Positions 16,415 to 24,291 of a stretch of DNA of 64,000 nt are shown piece by piece. The position numbers were made by a program, and so were the translations under genes. Positions within the stretch are counted from its first letter, which is position 1. Every line of letters starts with the position of its first letter. The stretch is from Acidobacteriota bacterium (GTDB lineage: Bacteria > Acidobacteriota > Terriglobia > Acidiferrales > UBA7541): assembly GCA_013289855.1 (NCBI GenBank), contig JABCZD010000013.1, positions 1 to 64,000 on the forward strand. Reading direction: 5' to 3'. The notes beneath the pieces are model-generated. The model did no database searches and was not told where the DNA came from. It saw only the letters and a program-made list of their open reading frames with translations.

Positions 16415-17390
16415 CTTTTTTTCTCTCGATGAGCGTTTGTTCGATGCGGGCTCGTTCGTTCGTGGGGCTGGCGAGCGAGTTTGCCGTAGCTTCGGCGCTG
16501 CGTATTTGAGAGGAATCGAGAAGTTCTAGCGCTTCGAGTACGGCGTGAATGCGTGAGAGGTTGGCGGGCTGCGGCTGGACTAACGGCAAGCGCCACGCGG
16601 ATTCCAGCAGGCCCATTTCTGCCATGGCGGCTTTTACCGGGCCGGGGTTGGACTCCACGAAGTTGATTTCCATCAACGGATGATAACGGCGATGAATCTC
16701 GCGGGCTTCGGCGAACTGGCCGGCCTGGGCCAGGCGCACCATTTCAGACATTTGCGCGGGAATTTCGTTGGAGACCACCGAGATTACGCCACGCCCGCCT
16801 AGAGCGATTAACGGGAGGGTGATGGCGTCGTCGCCGGATAGGACAATGAAGTCGTTTGGGACCTGATTGAGGATGGCGGCCATTTGCCCGATGTTGCCGG
16901 AGGCTTCTTTGATGCCAACGATGTTGGGAATTTGCGCGAGGCGGGCGACGGTGGCGGGTTCGATGTTGACGCCAGTACGGCCTTGCACGCTGTAGAGGAT
17001 GATCGGCAGACTGACGGCGCTGGCGATGGCTTTGAAATGTTGATAAAGGCCTTCCTGCGTGGGCTTGTTGTAGTAGGGAGTGACGGAGAGGATGCCGTCG
17101 ACGCCGAGGGCGGCTAGTTCGCGGGCCAGGGAAATTACTTCGGAGGTGTTGTAGCCGCCGGCGCCGCCTAACACTGGGACTTTGCCGCTCGCTTCTTCGA
17201 CCGTGATTTCGACTACGCGGAGATGTTCTTCGTGCGTTAGCGTGGGGCTTTCGCCGGTGGTGCCGCAGGGTACGAGGAAGTCGACGCCGGAGGAGATTTG
17301 GCGCTTGACCAGCTTGCGCAATGTGGACTCGTCGAGTGAGCCATCTTGGTGGAATGGTGTTACTAGCGCGGTGCCTGCGCCGGTGAACAT
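16398..17390 (-). CDS. dapA: 4-hydroxy-tetrahydrodipicolinate synthase
   Basis: 330 aa TIM-barrel enzyme that condenses pyruvate with aspartate semialdehyde. The Schiff-base lysine is K161 (GIKEASG). The proton-relay residues T44-T45 (CGTTGES) and Y133, and substrate-binding R138 (GRTG), all fall at the same positions as in the E. coli enzyme. The usual YNVPGRT reads YSVQGRT, a small deviation near the active-site loop. The barrel ends around residue 295 and about 35 extra C-terminal residues (SAEATANSLASPTNERARIE onward) extend over the dapD start. The lysine-riboswitch-controlled operon context fits a biosynthetic DapA rather than an N-acetylneuraminate lyase-type paralogue. Confidence 0.95.
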   Translation of the reverse strand: MFTGAGTALVTPFHQDGSLDESTLRKLVKRQISSGVDFLVPCGTTGESPTLTHEEHLRVVEITVEEASGKVPVLGGAGGYNTSEVISLARELAALGVDGILSVTPYYNKPTQEGLYQHFKAIASAVSLPIILYSVQGRTGVNIEPATVARLAQIPNIVGIKEASGNIGQMAAILNQVPNDFIVLSGDDAITLPLIALGGRGVISVVSNEIPAQMSEMVRLAQAGQFAEAREIHRRYHPLMEINFVESNPGPVKAAMAEMGLLESAWRLPLVQPQPANLSRIHAVLEALELLDSSQIRSAEATANSLASPTNERARIEQTLIERKKVAYAN

Positions 17391-17448
17391 GTTGTTGCTC
17401 CTTCGTGGTGCGATTTTCTTTCCCGAGTGCTAACCAGCGCTGGTGGCG

Positions 17449-18141
17449 CTAGTTCAGATCTCCCAGGATGTTGCGAAATTCGTGTACACCGCGTTTGCCG
17501 ACGAGCCATTGTGCGGCGCGCAGGGCACCGCGAGCGAAACCTTCGCGGCTGCGCGCGGTGTGACGCAGCGTGATGGTGTCGGCGGCGGAGTCGAAACCGA
17601 TCTCGTGCGTTCCGGGATTTGCGCCAGCGCGGTTGGAGGAAAGCGTTAGCGTGCGGGTGTAACCGCTGTTGCGAACCTCTTGCGCCAGGGCGTTCAGGGT
17701 GCCGCTGGGGGCGTCTTTTTTTGCGGAGTGGTGGATTTCCCAGCCCCACGCTTCGTACTCGGGGTGTTTGGCGAAGGATGCGGCGGCGGTGGCTACGGCT
17801 TGCAGGAAGAGATTAACGCCGACGGAGAAATTAGCGCCGTAGACGAGTCCGGTGTTTGCGGCGCCGACGGCGGCGCGGACTTCTGGGAGGTGCGCTAGCC
17901 AGCCGGTGGTGCCGCAGACGGTGCTGACGCCAAGGGACGCGAGAGTTTGCAAGTTTATTGGAGCGGTGCTTGGCGTGGTGAATTCCACGGCGATTTGCGC
18001 ACCGTCGAGCGATGCGGGAGACAGGTCGTGGATGTTCGCGCTGGTGAATTTTGCTTGGACCGCGAAGCCGTACTCGGGCGCGAGTTGTTCGACGAGATGG
18101 CCCATTTTGCCGTAGCCGACGATGGCGAGTCCGGTGCTCAT
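17449..18141 (-). CDS. dapB: 4-hydroxy-tetrahydrodipicolinate reductase
   Basis: 230 aa, at the short end for DapB. It reduces the DapA product with NAD(P)H. The nucleotide-binding motif VGYGKMG is at residues 8-14 and the catalytic block is EIHHSAKKDAPSGT with H137, H138 and K141/K142. CGTTGW at 77-82 and FSVGVNLF at 105-112 are also typical. The start is ATG 18141, which overlaps the dapE stop in an ATGA arrangement with GGAG upstream; the frame is open further upstream to 18285 but that part lies inside dapE. It is the second gene of the dap operon. Confidence 0.95.
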   Translation of the reverse strand: MSTGLAIVGYGKMGHLVEQLAPEYGFAVQAKFTSANIHDLSPASLDGAQIAVEFTTPSTAPINLQTLASLGVSTVCGTTGWLAHLPEVRAAVGAANTGLVYGANFSVGVNLFLQAVATAAASFAKHPEYEAWGWEIHHSAKKDAPSGTLNALAQEVRNSGYTRTLTLSSNRAGANPGTHEIGFDSAADTITLRHTARSREGFARGALRAAQWLVGKRGVHEFRNILGDLN

Positions 18142-19157
18142 GCGGGGACTCCGGTGGCTATAAGTTGGCGAACCATTTGCGCGTAGATGTTCACGGCGTC
18201 GAGAAGATCTTTTTTGGCGATGTGCTCGTCGGCGGTGTGCGCGACGTGGATACTGCCGGGGCCGATGAGGAAGGGTTGTCCCCAAGAGCCGTCGAAGACG
18301 GGAATGTCCGTTGCGAAAGCGACGACGGTGGTGGCGAAGCCTTCGAGCGATTGCAGGTGGACGGCTTTGCTGTAATGAACTTCGCGGGCTTCGACGCGGC
18401 CTGCGGCGAGGAGCTGTACTTCCGCGCGAATGGATGTGGGGTCGCCCACGGTGCGGAACATGATTTCGGCGCGGGCTTCGTCAGCGATTACATTTGGCGC
18501 GCGGCCGCCGGAGATGGTGCCGACATTCAGCGTGGCTTGGCCGAGGATGGGATCGCGGGGCAAGGGCATCTCGCGAATGTCGTGCAGGGTATCGAGGAGG
18601 GCATGAATCGCAGAGTGGCCTAGTTCGGGGTAGGCGGAGTGGGCCAGTTTTCCTTGAGCGATGAGTTCGTAACGGAGGGCGCCTTTCGAGCCGAGCGCCA
18701 GGAGATTTTCCGTGGGCTCGCCATTGATCAGATAGCGCGAGCCGCGTGGGGCCCTGGCTGCGGCGCGCGCGCCTGCAGAATCGCGTTCTTCGCCGACGAC
18801 GAAGAGCAGCGCGAAGTTGCGGAGATTCTCGGCGAGCAGCGTTTCGGCGGTGGAGATCATGGCAGAGATGATGCCTTTGGCGTCGCAGGCGCCGCGTCCG
18901 TGAATGTGAGTTTCGTTTTCGCTGCTGGGGAAGAAGGGAGGCACGGTGTCCATGTGGGTGGAGAGCGTGACCGTGGGGGTGCCGAAGGTTACGAGGATAT
19001 TGTCGCGGCCGTGCGCGGCGGGCATGCGTTCGAGGCGGCCGTTGCGCTGGGTAGCGAGTTCGCGCAAGTGGGTGAAGAGGTAGTCGGCGACCGGGGATTC
19101 GCGGCCGGTGGTGGACTCGAGATCGACTAACGCGCGCGTGCGTGCGAAAACATTCAT
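18138..19157 (-). CDS. dapE: M20-family deacylase, probable succinyl-diaminopimelate desuccinylase
   Basis: 339 aa metallopeptidase-like amidohydrolase. Metal ligands are visible as H68 and D70 (STHMDTVPP), D92 (GRGACDAKG) and the catalytic E123/E124 (VVGEERDSAG). A dimerisation domain lies at about 160-270 and the C-terminal His is in IHVAHTADEHI. M20 members include DapE, ArgE and the LysK-type acetyl-lysine deacetylases. Cooperation with DapD in one operon under a lysine riboswitch makes succinyl-diaminopimelate the likely substrate. The protein is shorter than the usual DapE (about 375 aa) and closer to ArgE/LysK in length, so the assignment rests partly on context. It is the first gene of the operon; the start ATG 19157 lacks a strong Shine-Dalgarno. 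Confidence 0.85.
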   Translation of the reverse strand: MNVFARTRALVDLESTTGRESPVADYLFTHLRELATQRNGRLERMPAAHGRDNILVTFGTPTVTLSTHMDTVPPFFPSSENETHIHGRGACDAKGIISAMISTAETLLAENLRNFALLFVVGEERDSAGARAAARAPRGSRYLINGEPTENLLALGSKGALRYELIAQGKLAHSAYPELGHSAIHALLDTLHDIREMPLPRDPILGQATLNVGTISGGRAPNVIADEARAEIMFRTVGDPTSIRAEVQLLAAGRVEAREVHYSKAVHLQSLEGFATTVVAFATDIPVFDGSWGQPFLIGPGSIHVAHTADEHIAKKDLLDAVNIYAQMVRQLIATGVPA

Positions 19158-19270
19158 AGCGATTTAGACTTTCTTGGAAGCGTTAAGGAAAGGGAGGACG
19201 CGCGGAGATAGAACGCGGCTGCTGCCCCTCGATAGCGCTCCATCCGTTCATGGCTCTTTTCGGTGGCGGC

Positions 19271-19308
19271 AAAAGCCAGGCACCCTAACGGGTGTAAACA
19301 AGAGTGCC
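19271..19308 (-). terminator. intrinsic terminator of the lysine riboswitch expression platform
   Basis: Read on the minus strand directly after the aptamer: GGCACTCT (19301-19308) pairs with AGGGTGCC (19279-19286), one G-U pair, followed after five bases by TTTT (19271-19274). It starts at the base next to the P1 3' arm, so P1 and an antiterminator could compete for the shared AGCACAGGCAC stretch. That is the expected off-switch when lysine is bound. Confidence 0.8.
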
Positions 19309-19499
19309 TGTGCTACCAAGAGCTATGTCGGGATGACAGTGGACAGGTCTTAGGCCTGAACCCCAACCGCAGCGATTTCAGCTAGCGCTGCGACTTCGGC
19401 GGACAGCAACAACAGGAAAACCCCTTTTGCACGGTGCTCCGAAGCGAATCGGAATGACGCACAGCGCTACTCATGGTGTCCGCACCTCTACCAAGTACA
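19309..19499 (-). ncRNA. lysine riboswitch (L box) aptamer upstream of dapEBAD
   Basis: Minus strand, about 190 nt, the usual size. The conserved L-box blocks occur in the right order: GGTAGAGGTGCGGAC near the 5' end, GAGTAG, AAAAGGGG, then TCCGCCGAAG, GCGGTTGGGG, ACTGTCA, and TCTTGGTAGCAC at the 3' end. The closing P1 helix can form from TGTACT (19494-19499) and AGCACA (19309-19314) with one mismatch. A sigma-70-like promoter places the predicted transcription start right at the P1 5' strand, and a terminator hairpin begins immediately after P1. The aptamer senses L-lysine and should shut off the dap operon when lysine is plentiful. The family assignment is from motif recall, not from a covariance-model run. 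Confidence 0.93.
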
Positions 19500-19504
19500 T
19501 TTTG

Positions 19505-19534
19505 AGTTTAGGGAAGGCGCATGGGAGTTGTCAA
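19505..19534 (-). promoter_or_regulatory. sigma-70-like promoter of the dap operon
   Basis: The -35 box TTGACA (19529-19534, minus strand) is followed by an 18-bp spacer and a -10 box TAAACT (19505-19510). The predicted start about 6-7 bases downstream, near 19498, coincides with the first bases of the riboswitch P1 helix. This agreement strengthens both calls. Confidence 0.75.
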
Positions 19535-19688
19535 CGGATTTGAGACGTCAGTTTTTGGGACGCGACCTATCGGACGATTTTGAGACGGCGCAAACACTTT
19601 GGTATGCCGAAGCGCTCGAAAGCTCGCCAAGATGGGGTCCAGCATGCTGGATTCCTACAAAGGATAATTCCGATGCTAGTGTCACGAT

Positions 19689-21272
19689 TTATTGGTTTTG
19701 AAGTTGGGCGAGGAGTTCGGAGAAGACGCCGTTGGTCCAGCCGAAGCCGATTTCGTTTTGGCTGTAGCCTACGCGGATGCGGGTGGCGGAACTGCGGGTG
19801 ACGACGTTGTATTTTTCGCGGATGGTATGATCTTTTTCGTAGTTTTGCACGACCATGGTGAGGAAGTTTTCGGCGATGCGATCGGCTTCGACGCGATAGC
19901 CGTAACGGCGCAGGCCTTCCACGACCAGCAGTTGGATGGGAGCCCAGCCGTAGGGAAAGTCCCACTGGGCTTCGGATTCGCGGGTGCTCATGGCGATGCC
20001 GCCGGGTTGTTCGAACTTGGCGAGATTTTTTACGACAGCCGCGGCCTGTTCGGGAGAGGCTGCGCCGACCCACAGGGGATAAAAGGTGGCGGCGTACTCG
20101 TAGGTTGAGAGAGTGTTGGTGACGGCGTTGTAGTCGAAATAGAGGCCGCAGTCCTGATTCCACAGATATTTGTTCATGAGTTGCTGGCGTGCCGCGGCTT
20201 TTTTCTTCCACTCCTCGGCTTGATCGGGTTTGCCGAGGATTTTGCTGATCTCGGCGAGATCTAGCTCGGTTTTATAAAGCAGGGAGTTCAAACATACGGG
20301 AGCGAAGTGGTGCGTTTGGCCGCTGAAGCTGCCGAAACGGAAGGAGACATCGAAACCGGATTCGCGCATGCTGCGATCGCCTTTGTAAAAATCGGCGGTA
20401 AGGGCCAGGTGATGGACGTCTTCGACTTTTTCCGGATGGCCGTCGGCGGCCTTTGTTTCATGGCCGAAGAAAGGGAAGATCGGTCCAGTGACGGCCGCGG
20501 CGGGATTGTGGTTGTTGAGGCGGATAAGACAGCAAGCGTCTTCGCCTTCGTGGAGAAGGAAGAAGTGGGCGACACCGCGATAGTAGTTCTTGGGGTTGCC
20601 CATGATTTCGGGGACCGGGCCATCACCGTGATCGAAATAGCGGGAAAGGCCGGTGTCGCCGGCGAGGTGGGGAGAGTTAGCCCATTGTTCGTAGTCACGC
20701 TGGGCGTAGGCGTAACCGCGAGCGAGCCAAGCGTGGTCGAGATCACCGGAGGATTTATCGGCGGCGAAGAGCGCGAGAATCATGGAGGTTAGAAACGGTG
20801 GTTGAGAGCGGGTGAGGTAATAAGTGCGATTGGCGTTTAAGACGCTGCCGTAGTGATCGAGTTCAAAAAAGAAATTTTCGACCATGCCTTTGGCCAGACC
20901 GATGCGGTTGTCGCGAAGCAGGCCAAGGATGATGAAGTAGCTGTCCCAGCCGTACATTTCGTTAAACTGACCGCCGGGGACCACGTAGGGATGTTCGAGA
21001 TAGAGGAGACCTTCGTTTTCAATTTTGTTGAGGTGCACATCACCGGGAATGGCGACCAGTTCCGGCAAGCGGCGGACGTCGACGCGGCAGCGGAGTTGCA
21101 GATCTCTAATGGCGGCAGGTTCGGGCATTTCGGCGGGTAGATAGAGGATAGGCTCGTCGTCCGTTTTGGGGTCGCCGTAGGTTTCGGAACGCGTGAGGGT
21201 GCGGGTGAGCGAGTCCCAGCTCTTGGTTACGAAGGAGCGGGTGTCGTTGAAATAGGTGTGTTTGTCGAGCAT
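19689..21272 (-). CDS. GH37 trehalase-family protein
   Basis: 527 aa, (alpha/alpha)6-barrel family that hydrolyses alpha,alpha-trehalose to glucose. Signature 1 is present as PGGQFNEMYGWDSY (usual PGGRF, so Arg is Gln here) and signature 2 as QWDFPYGWAP. The region of the catalytic acid, normally SGWDFSSRW, reads SGFDVSFRF, keeping the Asp but replacing the Trp and second Ser/Arg context. No signal peptide is visible, so the enzyme would be cytoplasmic. These departures suggest a subfamily whose substrate may differ, so trehalase is a family call. The gene stands alone on the minus strand, with a DUF3309 gene upstream beyond a 226-bp gap. Confidence 0.85.
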   Translation of the reverse strand: MLDKHTYFNDTRSFVTKSWDSLTRTLTRSETYGDPKTDDEPILYLPAEMPEPAAIRDLQLRCRVDVRRLPELVAIPGDVHLNKIENEGLLYLEHPYVVPGGQFNEMYGWDSYFIILGLLRDNRIGLAKGMVENFFFELDHYGSVLNANRTYYLTRSQPPFLTSMILALFAADKSSGDLDHAWLARGYAYAQRDYEQWANSPHLAGDTGLSRYFDHGDGPVPEIMGNPKNYYRGVAHFFLLHEGEDACCLIRLNNHNPAAAVTGPIFPFFGHETKAADGHPEKVEDVHHLALTADFYKGDRSMRESGFDVSFRFGSFSGQTHHFAPVCLNSLLYKTELDLAEISKILGKPDQAEEWKKKAAARQQLMNKYLWNQDCGLYFDYNAVTNTLSTYEYAATFYPLWVGAASPEQAAAVVKNLAKFEQPGGIAMSTRESEAQWDFPYGWAPIQLLVVEGLRRYGYRVEADRIAENFLTMVVQNYEKDHTIREKYNVVTRSSATRIRVGYSQNEIGFGWTNGVFSELLAQLQNQ

Positions 21273-21430
21273 GCGCGGGGCTAGGGACTCCAGTGGTTGA
21301 GACGATACTGACTATGACAATGGTACATAAATTCTAGAATTGGCGAGAGAGGACTTGCACTCTTCTCGCCTGAATGGTTGGCTGTGAGTGCGGCATGGCG
21401 AAGTTGGCGGAGTTCGATGTAGCACAGGAG

Positions 21431-21448
21431 GCCGGACTGAAGTCCGGC
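21431..21448. repeat. hairpin repeat GCCGGACT/AGTCCGGC with TGTAG-type flanks
   Basis: A perfect 8-bp stem with a very short loop, flanked by GTAGC on the left (21418-21422) and CCTACA on the right. It lies between the trehalase start and the DUF3309 stop, where it could end the DUF3309 transcript, and it belongs to the dispersed hairpin family described in the findings. Confidence 0.55.
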
Positions 21449-21498
21449 ACCTACACGACCCCGAAGCTGCCGGTTAGCTAGTTTTTCCGAGATGGGAA

Positions 21499-21651
21499 TT
21501 ATACTCGGCCTAGAAGTAGCAGGATTAGGAGAACCAGCACGACAAGGCCCAAGCCGCCGCTGGGAAAATAGCCCCAACTGCGACTGTGGTTCCAGCTAGG
21601 AAATGCGCCGATGGCCATCAGGAGCAAAATTACAAGAAGAACTGTGATCAT
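21499..21651 (-). CDS. DUF3309-family small membrane protein
   Basis: 50 aa: hydrophobic TVLLVILLLMAIGAFPSWNH, then WGYFPSGGLGLVVLVLLILL and an Arg-Val end. The P-x-W then W-G-Y-x-P-S-G-G-L pattern is the hallmark of the DUF3309 peptides found in many soil bacteria. These are predicted inner-membrane miniproteins of unknown function. ATG 21651 has AAGGAG seven bases upstream; the frame opens further upstream but without a second ribosome binding site. Confidence 0.88.
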   Translation of the reverse strand: MITVLLVILLLMAIGAFPSWNHSRSWGYFPSGGLGLVVLVLLILLLLGRV

Positions 21652-21943
21652 GTTGATCTCCTTCTGAAGTTGTGTGAAACGGGAGTGCTGAAAAGCTTTT
21701 GTTAACAGCACCATTGCATCGCAGTCGGCGGTTGTGGGCTATCGGTGCAAATGTGTAGCACGGCGTAATGGACGGTGTAGAAGCGTTAGCGAGAAGTGTG
21801 GCGGACGCCGAAGGGCCAGACAGTCGCGGAATTTGAGAAGGGTGTTAATACACAAATGAAACACCATATTGACGAGCGAAAATACATGGAAGATGGTATG
21901 TGTCTGGCTAGCCGGAATCCGTATTGTTGGGATATGGGGGAGT

Positions 21944-22597
21944 ATGAACCTACGAATCCTTGTTGCTGATGATCATGACATTATCCGCAGAGGGCTGAAG
22001 CAGTTGCTAACTGCGCATGCCGGGTGGAATGTGTGCGCGGAGGCCAAGACCGGGCGGGAAGCGGTGTCCCTGGCCGAAGAACATAAACCTGATGTAGTGG
22101 TGATGGACGTAAGCATGCCGGATTTGAACGGGCTGGAGGCGGCGCGCAGGATTCGCAAGGCGTTGCCGAAGACGGAAATCGTGATTTTGACGCTACATTT
22201 TTCCGACCAGCTGGTACACGACATTGTGGAAGCCGGCGCCCGCGCGTACATCATGAAGTCGGACGCGGATCGCGACTTGGTAGCCGCGGTGGAGGCAATT
22301 TCGAACCGGCGGTCGTTCTTTACGCCGCGCGCGGCGGAGATGTTGCTGAACGGGTTTCGCAAACAGAGCACGCCCAATGCCGCTCCGACGGAGTACCGCA
22401 GCCGGCTGACATCGCGTGAGCGGGAAATCACGCAACTGCTGGCAGAGGGCAAGAGCAGTAAAGAGGTAGCTGTAGCGCTGAATATCAGCGTGAAGACAGC
22501 GGAGACGCATCGCGCAAATATCATGCGGAAATTGGAACTGCATTCGGTGAGCGAGTTGGTGCGCTATGCGGTCAAGAACCAGATTATCGAAGCGTAG
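21944..22597 (+). CDS. NarL/FixJ-type response regulator (receiver plus LuxR HTH)
   Basis: 217 aa. The receiver domain (about 1-120) has the acidic pair DD in VADDHDIIRR, the phosphoacceptor Asp in VVVMDVSMPD and the switch Lys in AYIMKSDAD. A linker follows, then a LuxR-type helix-turn-helix (about 150-212: LTSREREITQLLAEGKSSKE, VALNISVKTAETHRANIMRK). It is a transcription factor activated by a histidine kinase that is not adjacent. ATG 21944 has a GGGGGAG purine tract just upstream, close to the start; the frame opens upstream to 21869. It is followed by a related receiver-only gene. Confidence 0.9.
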   Translation: MNLRILVADDHDIIRRGLKQLLTAHAGWNVCAEAKTGREAVSLAEEHKPDVVVMDVSMPDLNGLEAARRIRKALPKTEIVILTLHFSDQLVHDIVEAGARAYIMKSDADRDLVAAVEAISNRRSFFTPRAAEMLLNGFRKQSTPNAAPTEYRSRLTSREREITQLLAEGKSSKEVAVALNISVKTAETHRANIMRKLELHSVSELVRYAVKNQIIEA

Positions 22598-22701
22598 AGC
22601 CACGGATTGGACGGCGGCATGTTTGATTTCGCAAGCAGGCTTGTGGCTATTGCGAGTGCTGGGAAGCACTGGGTCCCCCTTTCCGGGTTGGGAGTACGAG
22701 G

Positions 22702-23169
22702 GTGACCGTGCCTAAAGTATTGATCGTGGATGATCACGCGTTTATCCGACGGGGCGTGCAAGGAATTTTGCAGGCACATCCGGAGTGGCAATTGTGCGGC
22801 GAGGCCGATAATGGCAAGGACGCCGTGCGGATGGCGCGAGAATTGAACCCGGAAGCGATCGTCATGGATGTATCGATGCCCGGCCTGAACGGCGTGGAAG
22901 CAACGCGGGCGATTCGCAAGACCAATGCGAACGTGAAGATTTTGTTGTTGACGCTGCACGAATCTTCGGAACTGGTGCGCACGGCCTTCCAGGCCGGAAT
23001 TAATGGCTACTTGCTGAAGACGGACGCGGAACAGGAGTTGGTGCAGGCGCTGAACGTGGTGATTGCGCAAGGCACGTACGTGAGTCCGCGGATCGACCCG
23101 GCGGTGGCCAAGGAACTTATTTCACGAGGGTCGCGACCGGCAGCGGTGTCGGATGCCGGAACAAATTGA
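22702..23169 (+). CDS. receiver-only response regulator of the NarL type
   Basis: 155 aa. The receiver domain (1-120) is complete: DD in IVDDHAFIRRG, phosphoacceptor in AIVMDVSMPG, switch Lys in GYLLKTDAE. It strongly resembles the receiver of the preceding gene. Where the LuxR helix-turn-helix should follow, there is only a 35-residue tail (VSPRIDPAVAKELISRGSRP and so on). It therefore cannot bind DNA by itself. It may act as a phosphate sink, a partner of the preceding regulator, or a protein-interaction output. GTG 22702 has GGAG about 8 bases upstream. The gene pair looks like a duplication with loss of the output domain, which is inference. Confidence 0.85.
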   Translation: MTVPKVLIVDDHAFIRRGVQGILQAHPEWQLCGEADNGKDAVRMARELNPEAIVMDVSMPGLNGVEATRAIRKTNANVKILLLTLHESSELVRTAFQAGINGYLLKTDAEQELVQALNVVIAQGTYVSPRIDPAVAKELISRGSRPAAVSDAGTN

Positions 23170-23250
23170 GATTTCAGGGCGCCGATGGCGTTAGGATGTA
23201 GCGGTTTGGAAGTCGCGGCCCGGAGATACCGGACACATCAGGAGGTCAGG

Positions 23251-23520
23251 ATGAAAGATACGGGAAGCGTGCTTTTGGGATTTTTGGCGGGCGTGGGAGT
23301 GGGAGCCGCCGTGGCGTTGCTGTTCGCTCCGCAATCGGGTGAGGACACGCGTGAATGGATCGGCGACACGGTGGAGGATGAGGCTTATCGGCTGCGTCGC
23401 AAAGCGAAGCGCTCGCTCGACCAGGTGCAAGACGCCTTTGAGAAGGGCGAACAGACGGTGTCTAAGGTACTGAAAACAGGTAAAACCGCTTTGGATACGC
23501 TAGCGGCAAAACTCGAGTAA
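23251..23520 (+). CDS. YtxH-domain protein
   Basis: 89 aa. An N-terminal glycine/alanine-rich transmembrane helix (VLLGFLAGVGVGAAVALLFA) ends in the family motif APQSGEDTRE. A charged, helical tail follows, predicted to form a coiled coil (EAYRLRRKAKRSLDQVQDAF, KGEQTVSKVLKTGKTALDTL). YtxH proteins are small membrane-anchored general-stress proteins. ATG 23251 is preceded by AGGAGGT with 5-base spacing, clearly better than the upstream in-frame start at 23185. A strong hairpin follows at 23609. Confidence 0.88.
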   Translation: MKDTGSVLLGFLAGVGVGAAVALLFAPQSGEDTREWIGDTVEDEAYRLRRKAKRSLDQVQDAFEKGEQTVSKVLKTGKTALDTLAAKLE

Positions 23521-23608
23521 GTTAACCGACTTCCGTAAAACGGTTCTGCGGATCGACGTGCCAAATACCAGCGAAGGTCGTTGGAAGAGGCAATTTGTTG
23601 TATACGAG

Positions 23609-23643
23609 CGGCGGATCGACGAGCGATAGCGTCGATCCGCCGC
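23609..23643. terminator. 13-bp perfect hairpin between ytxH and the sigma-factor remnant
   Basis: CGGCGGATCGACG and its exact reverse complement CGTCGATCCGCCG are separated by about 8-9 bases. It sits between convergent genes, where it can stop transcripts from both sides. Only a weak TTGTTTG follows on the plus strand, so it is a strong hairpin without a proper U tract. Confidence 0.6.
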
Positions 23644-23687
23644 CGTTGTTTGATGTGAGGGTATCAGGATTGCGCTAGGGCTGCGCC

Positions 23688-24291
23688 TTAGGCCTGAACA
23701 GCGATGGCGCGATCTTTCGAAATGGTAAGCAACTGATTACGCATTCTCACGCGGGCGCGGAAAATCCTGGACTTGACGGTTTCGACGGTGATGCCCATGG
23801 CTCTGGCGAGTTCGCGATTAGTCCAGCCCTCGGCTTTGTGGAGAATAAAGGTGTCTCGCAAGGAGGGGTGCAACCCGTGGAAGGCCTTATCGGCGAGGTC
23901 TTTGGCGATATAGGCGCGTTCCGGGTTGGGGCGATTGTCTTCGACCGGGAATCAAAGGCTCATCGGTATCTGGGCGTAGCATTTCAGCGCTCTTGGCGGC
24001 GCGATCCGTCTGCGTCTTGCGCAACTTCATCAGGGCTTCGTTGATGGTGATGCGCACAAGCCAGGTGGAAAACCTGGAGTTTCCTTCAAACTGGCGGATG
24101 TTGTTAAAGGCCTTGCAGAGGACGTTCTGGACGTTATCCTCGGCGTCCTCGTGATTCTTGAGCATGCGCAAGGAAACTCCGTAAATCTGCTGGGAGTGTC
24201 GCCGAACCAATTCGGAGAAGGCCTCGGCGTTGCCGCGTCGTGCGCGGGCGATGAGTGGGGTCTCCTCAGTTTGCGGATAAGGTTTCTCCAT
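23688..24291 (-). pseudogene. ECF-type RNA polymerase sigma factor, frame broken by one base
   Basis: Region 2 lies in one frame from ATG 24291 (TPLIARARRGNAEAFSELVR, SLRMLKNHEDAEDNVQNVLC, FSTWLVRITINEALMKLRK) and runs to PDTDEPLIP. That frame then turns into unrelated residues and stops at 23887. In the next frame, homology continues without a gap from VEDNRPNPERAYIAKDLADK through the region 4 helix-turn-helix (LRDTFILHKAEGWTNRELAR, TVETVKSRIFRARVRM) to the stop at 23688. One extra base near 23945-23949, in the CCGGGA run, explains the break. Without it the gene would code for about 200 aa. It is either a genuine inactivation or a sequencing/assembly error. AAGGAG is about 10 bases ahead of ATG 24291. 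No anti-sigma gene is adjacent. Confidence 0.85.

Larger units (their letters stand above)
19158..19688. other. leader and intergenic region between dapE and trehalase
   Basis: 531 bp without coding sequence. About 19271-19534 is the dap promoter, aptamer and terminator, listed separately. The 110 bases between terminator and dapE contain GGGAGG-like purine tracts only in the wrong orientation. The stretch 19535-19688 downstream of the trehalase stop shows nothing I can assign; its short frames look like shadows. Confidence 0.5.
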
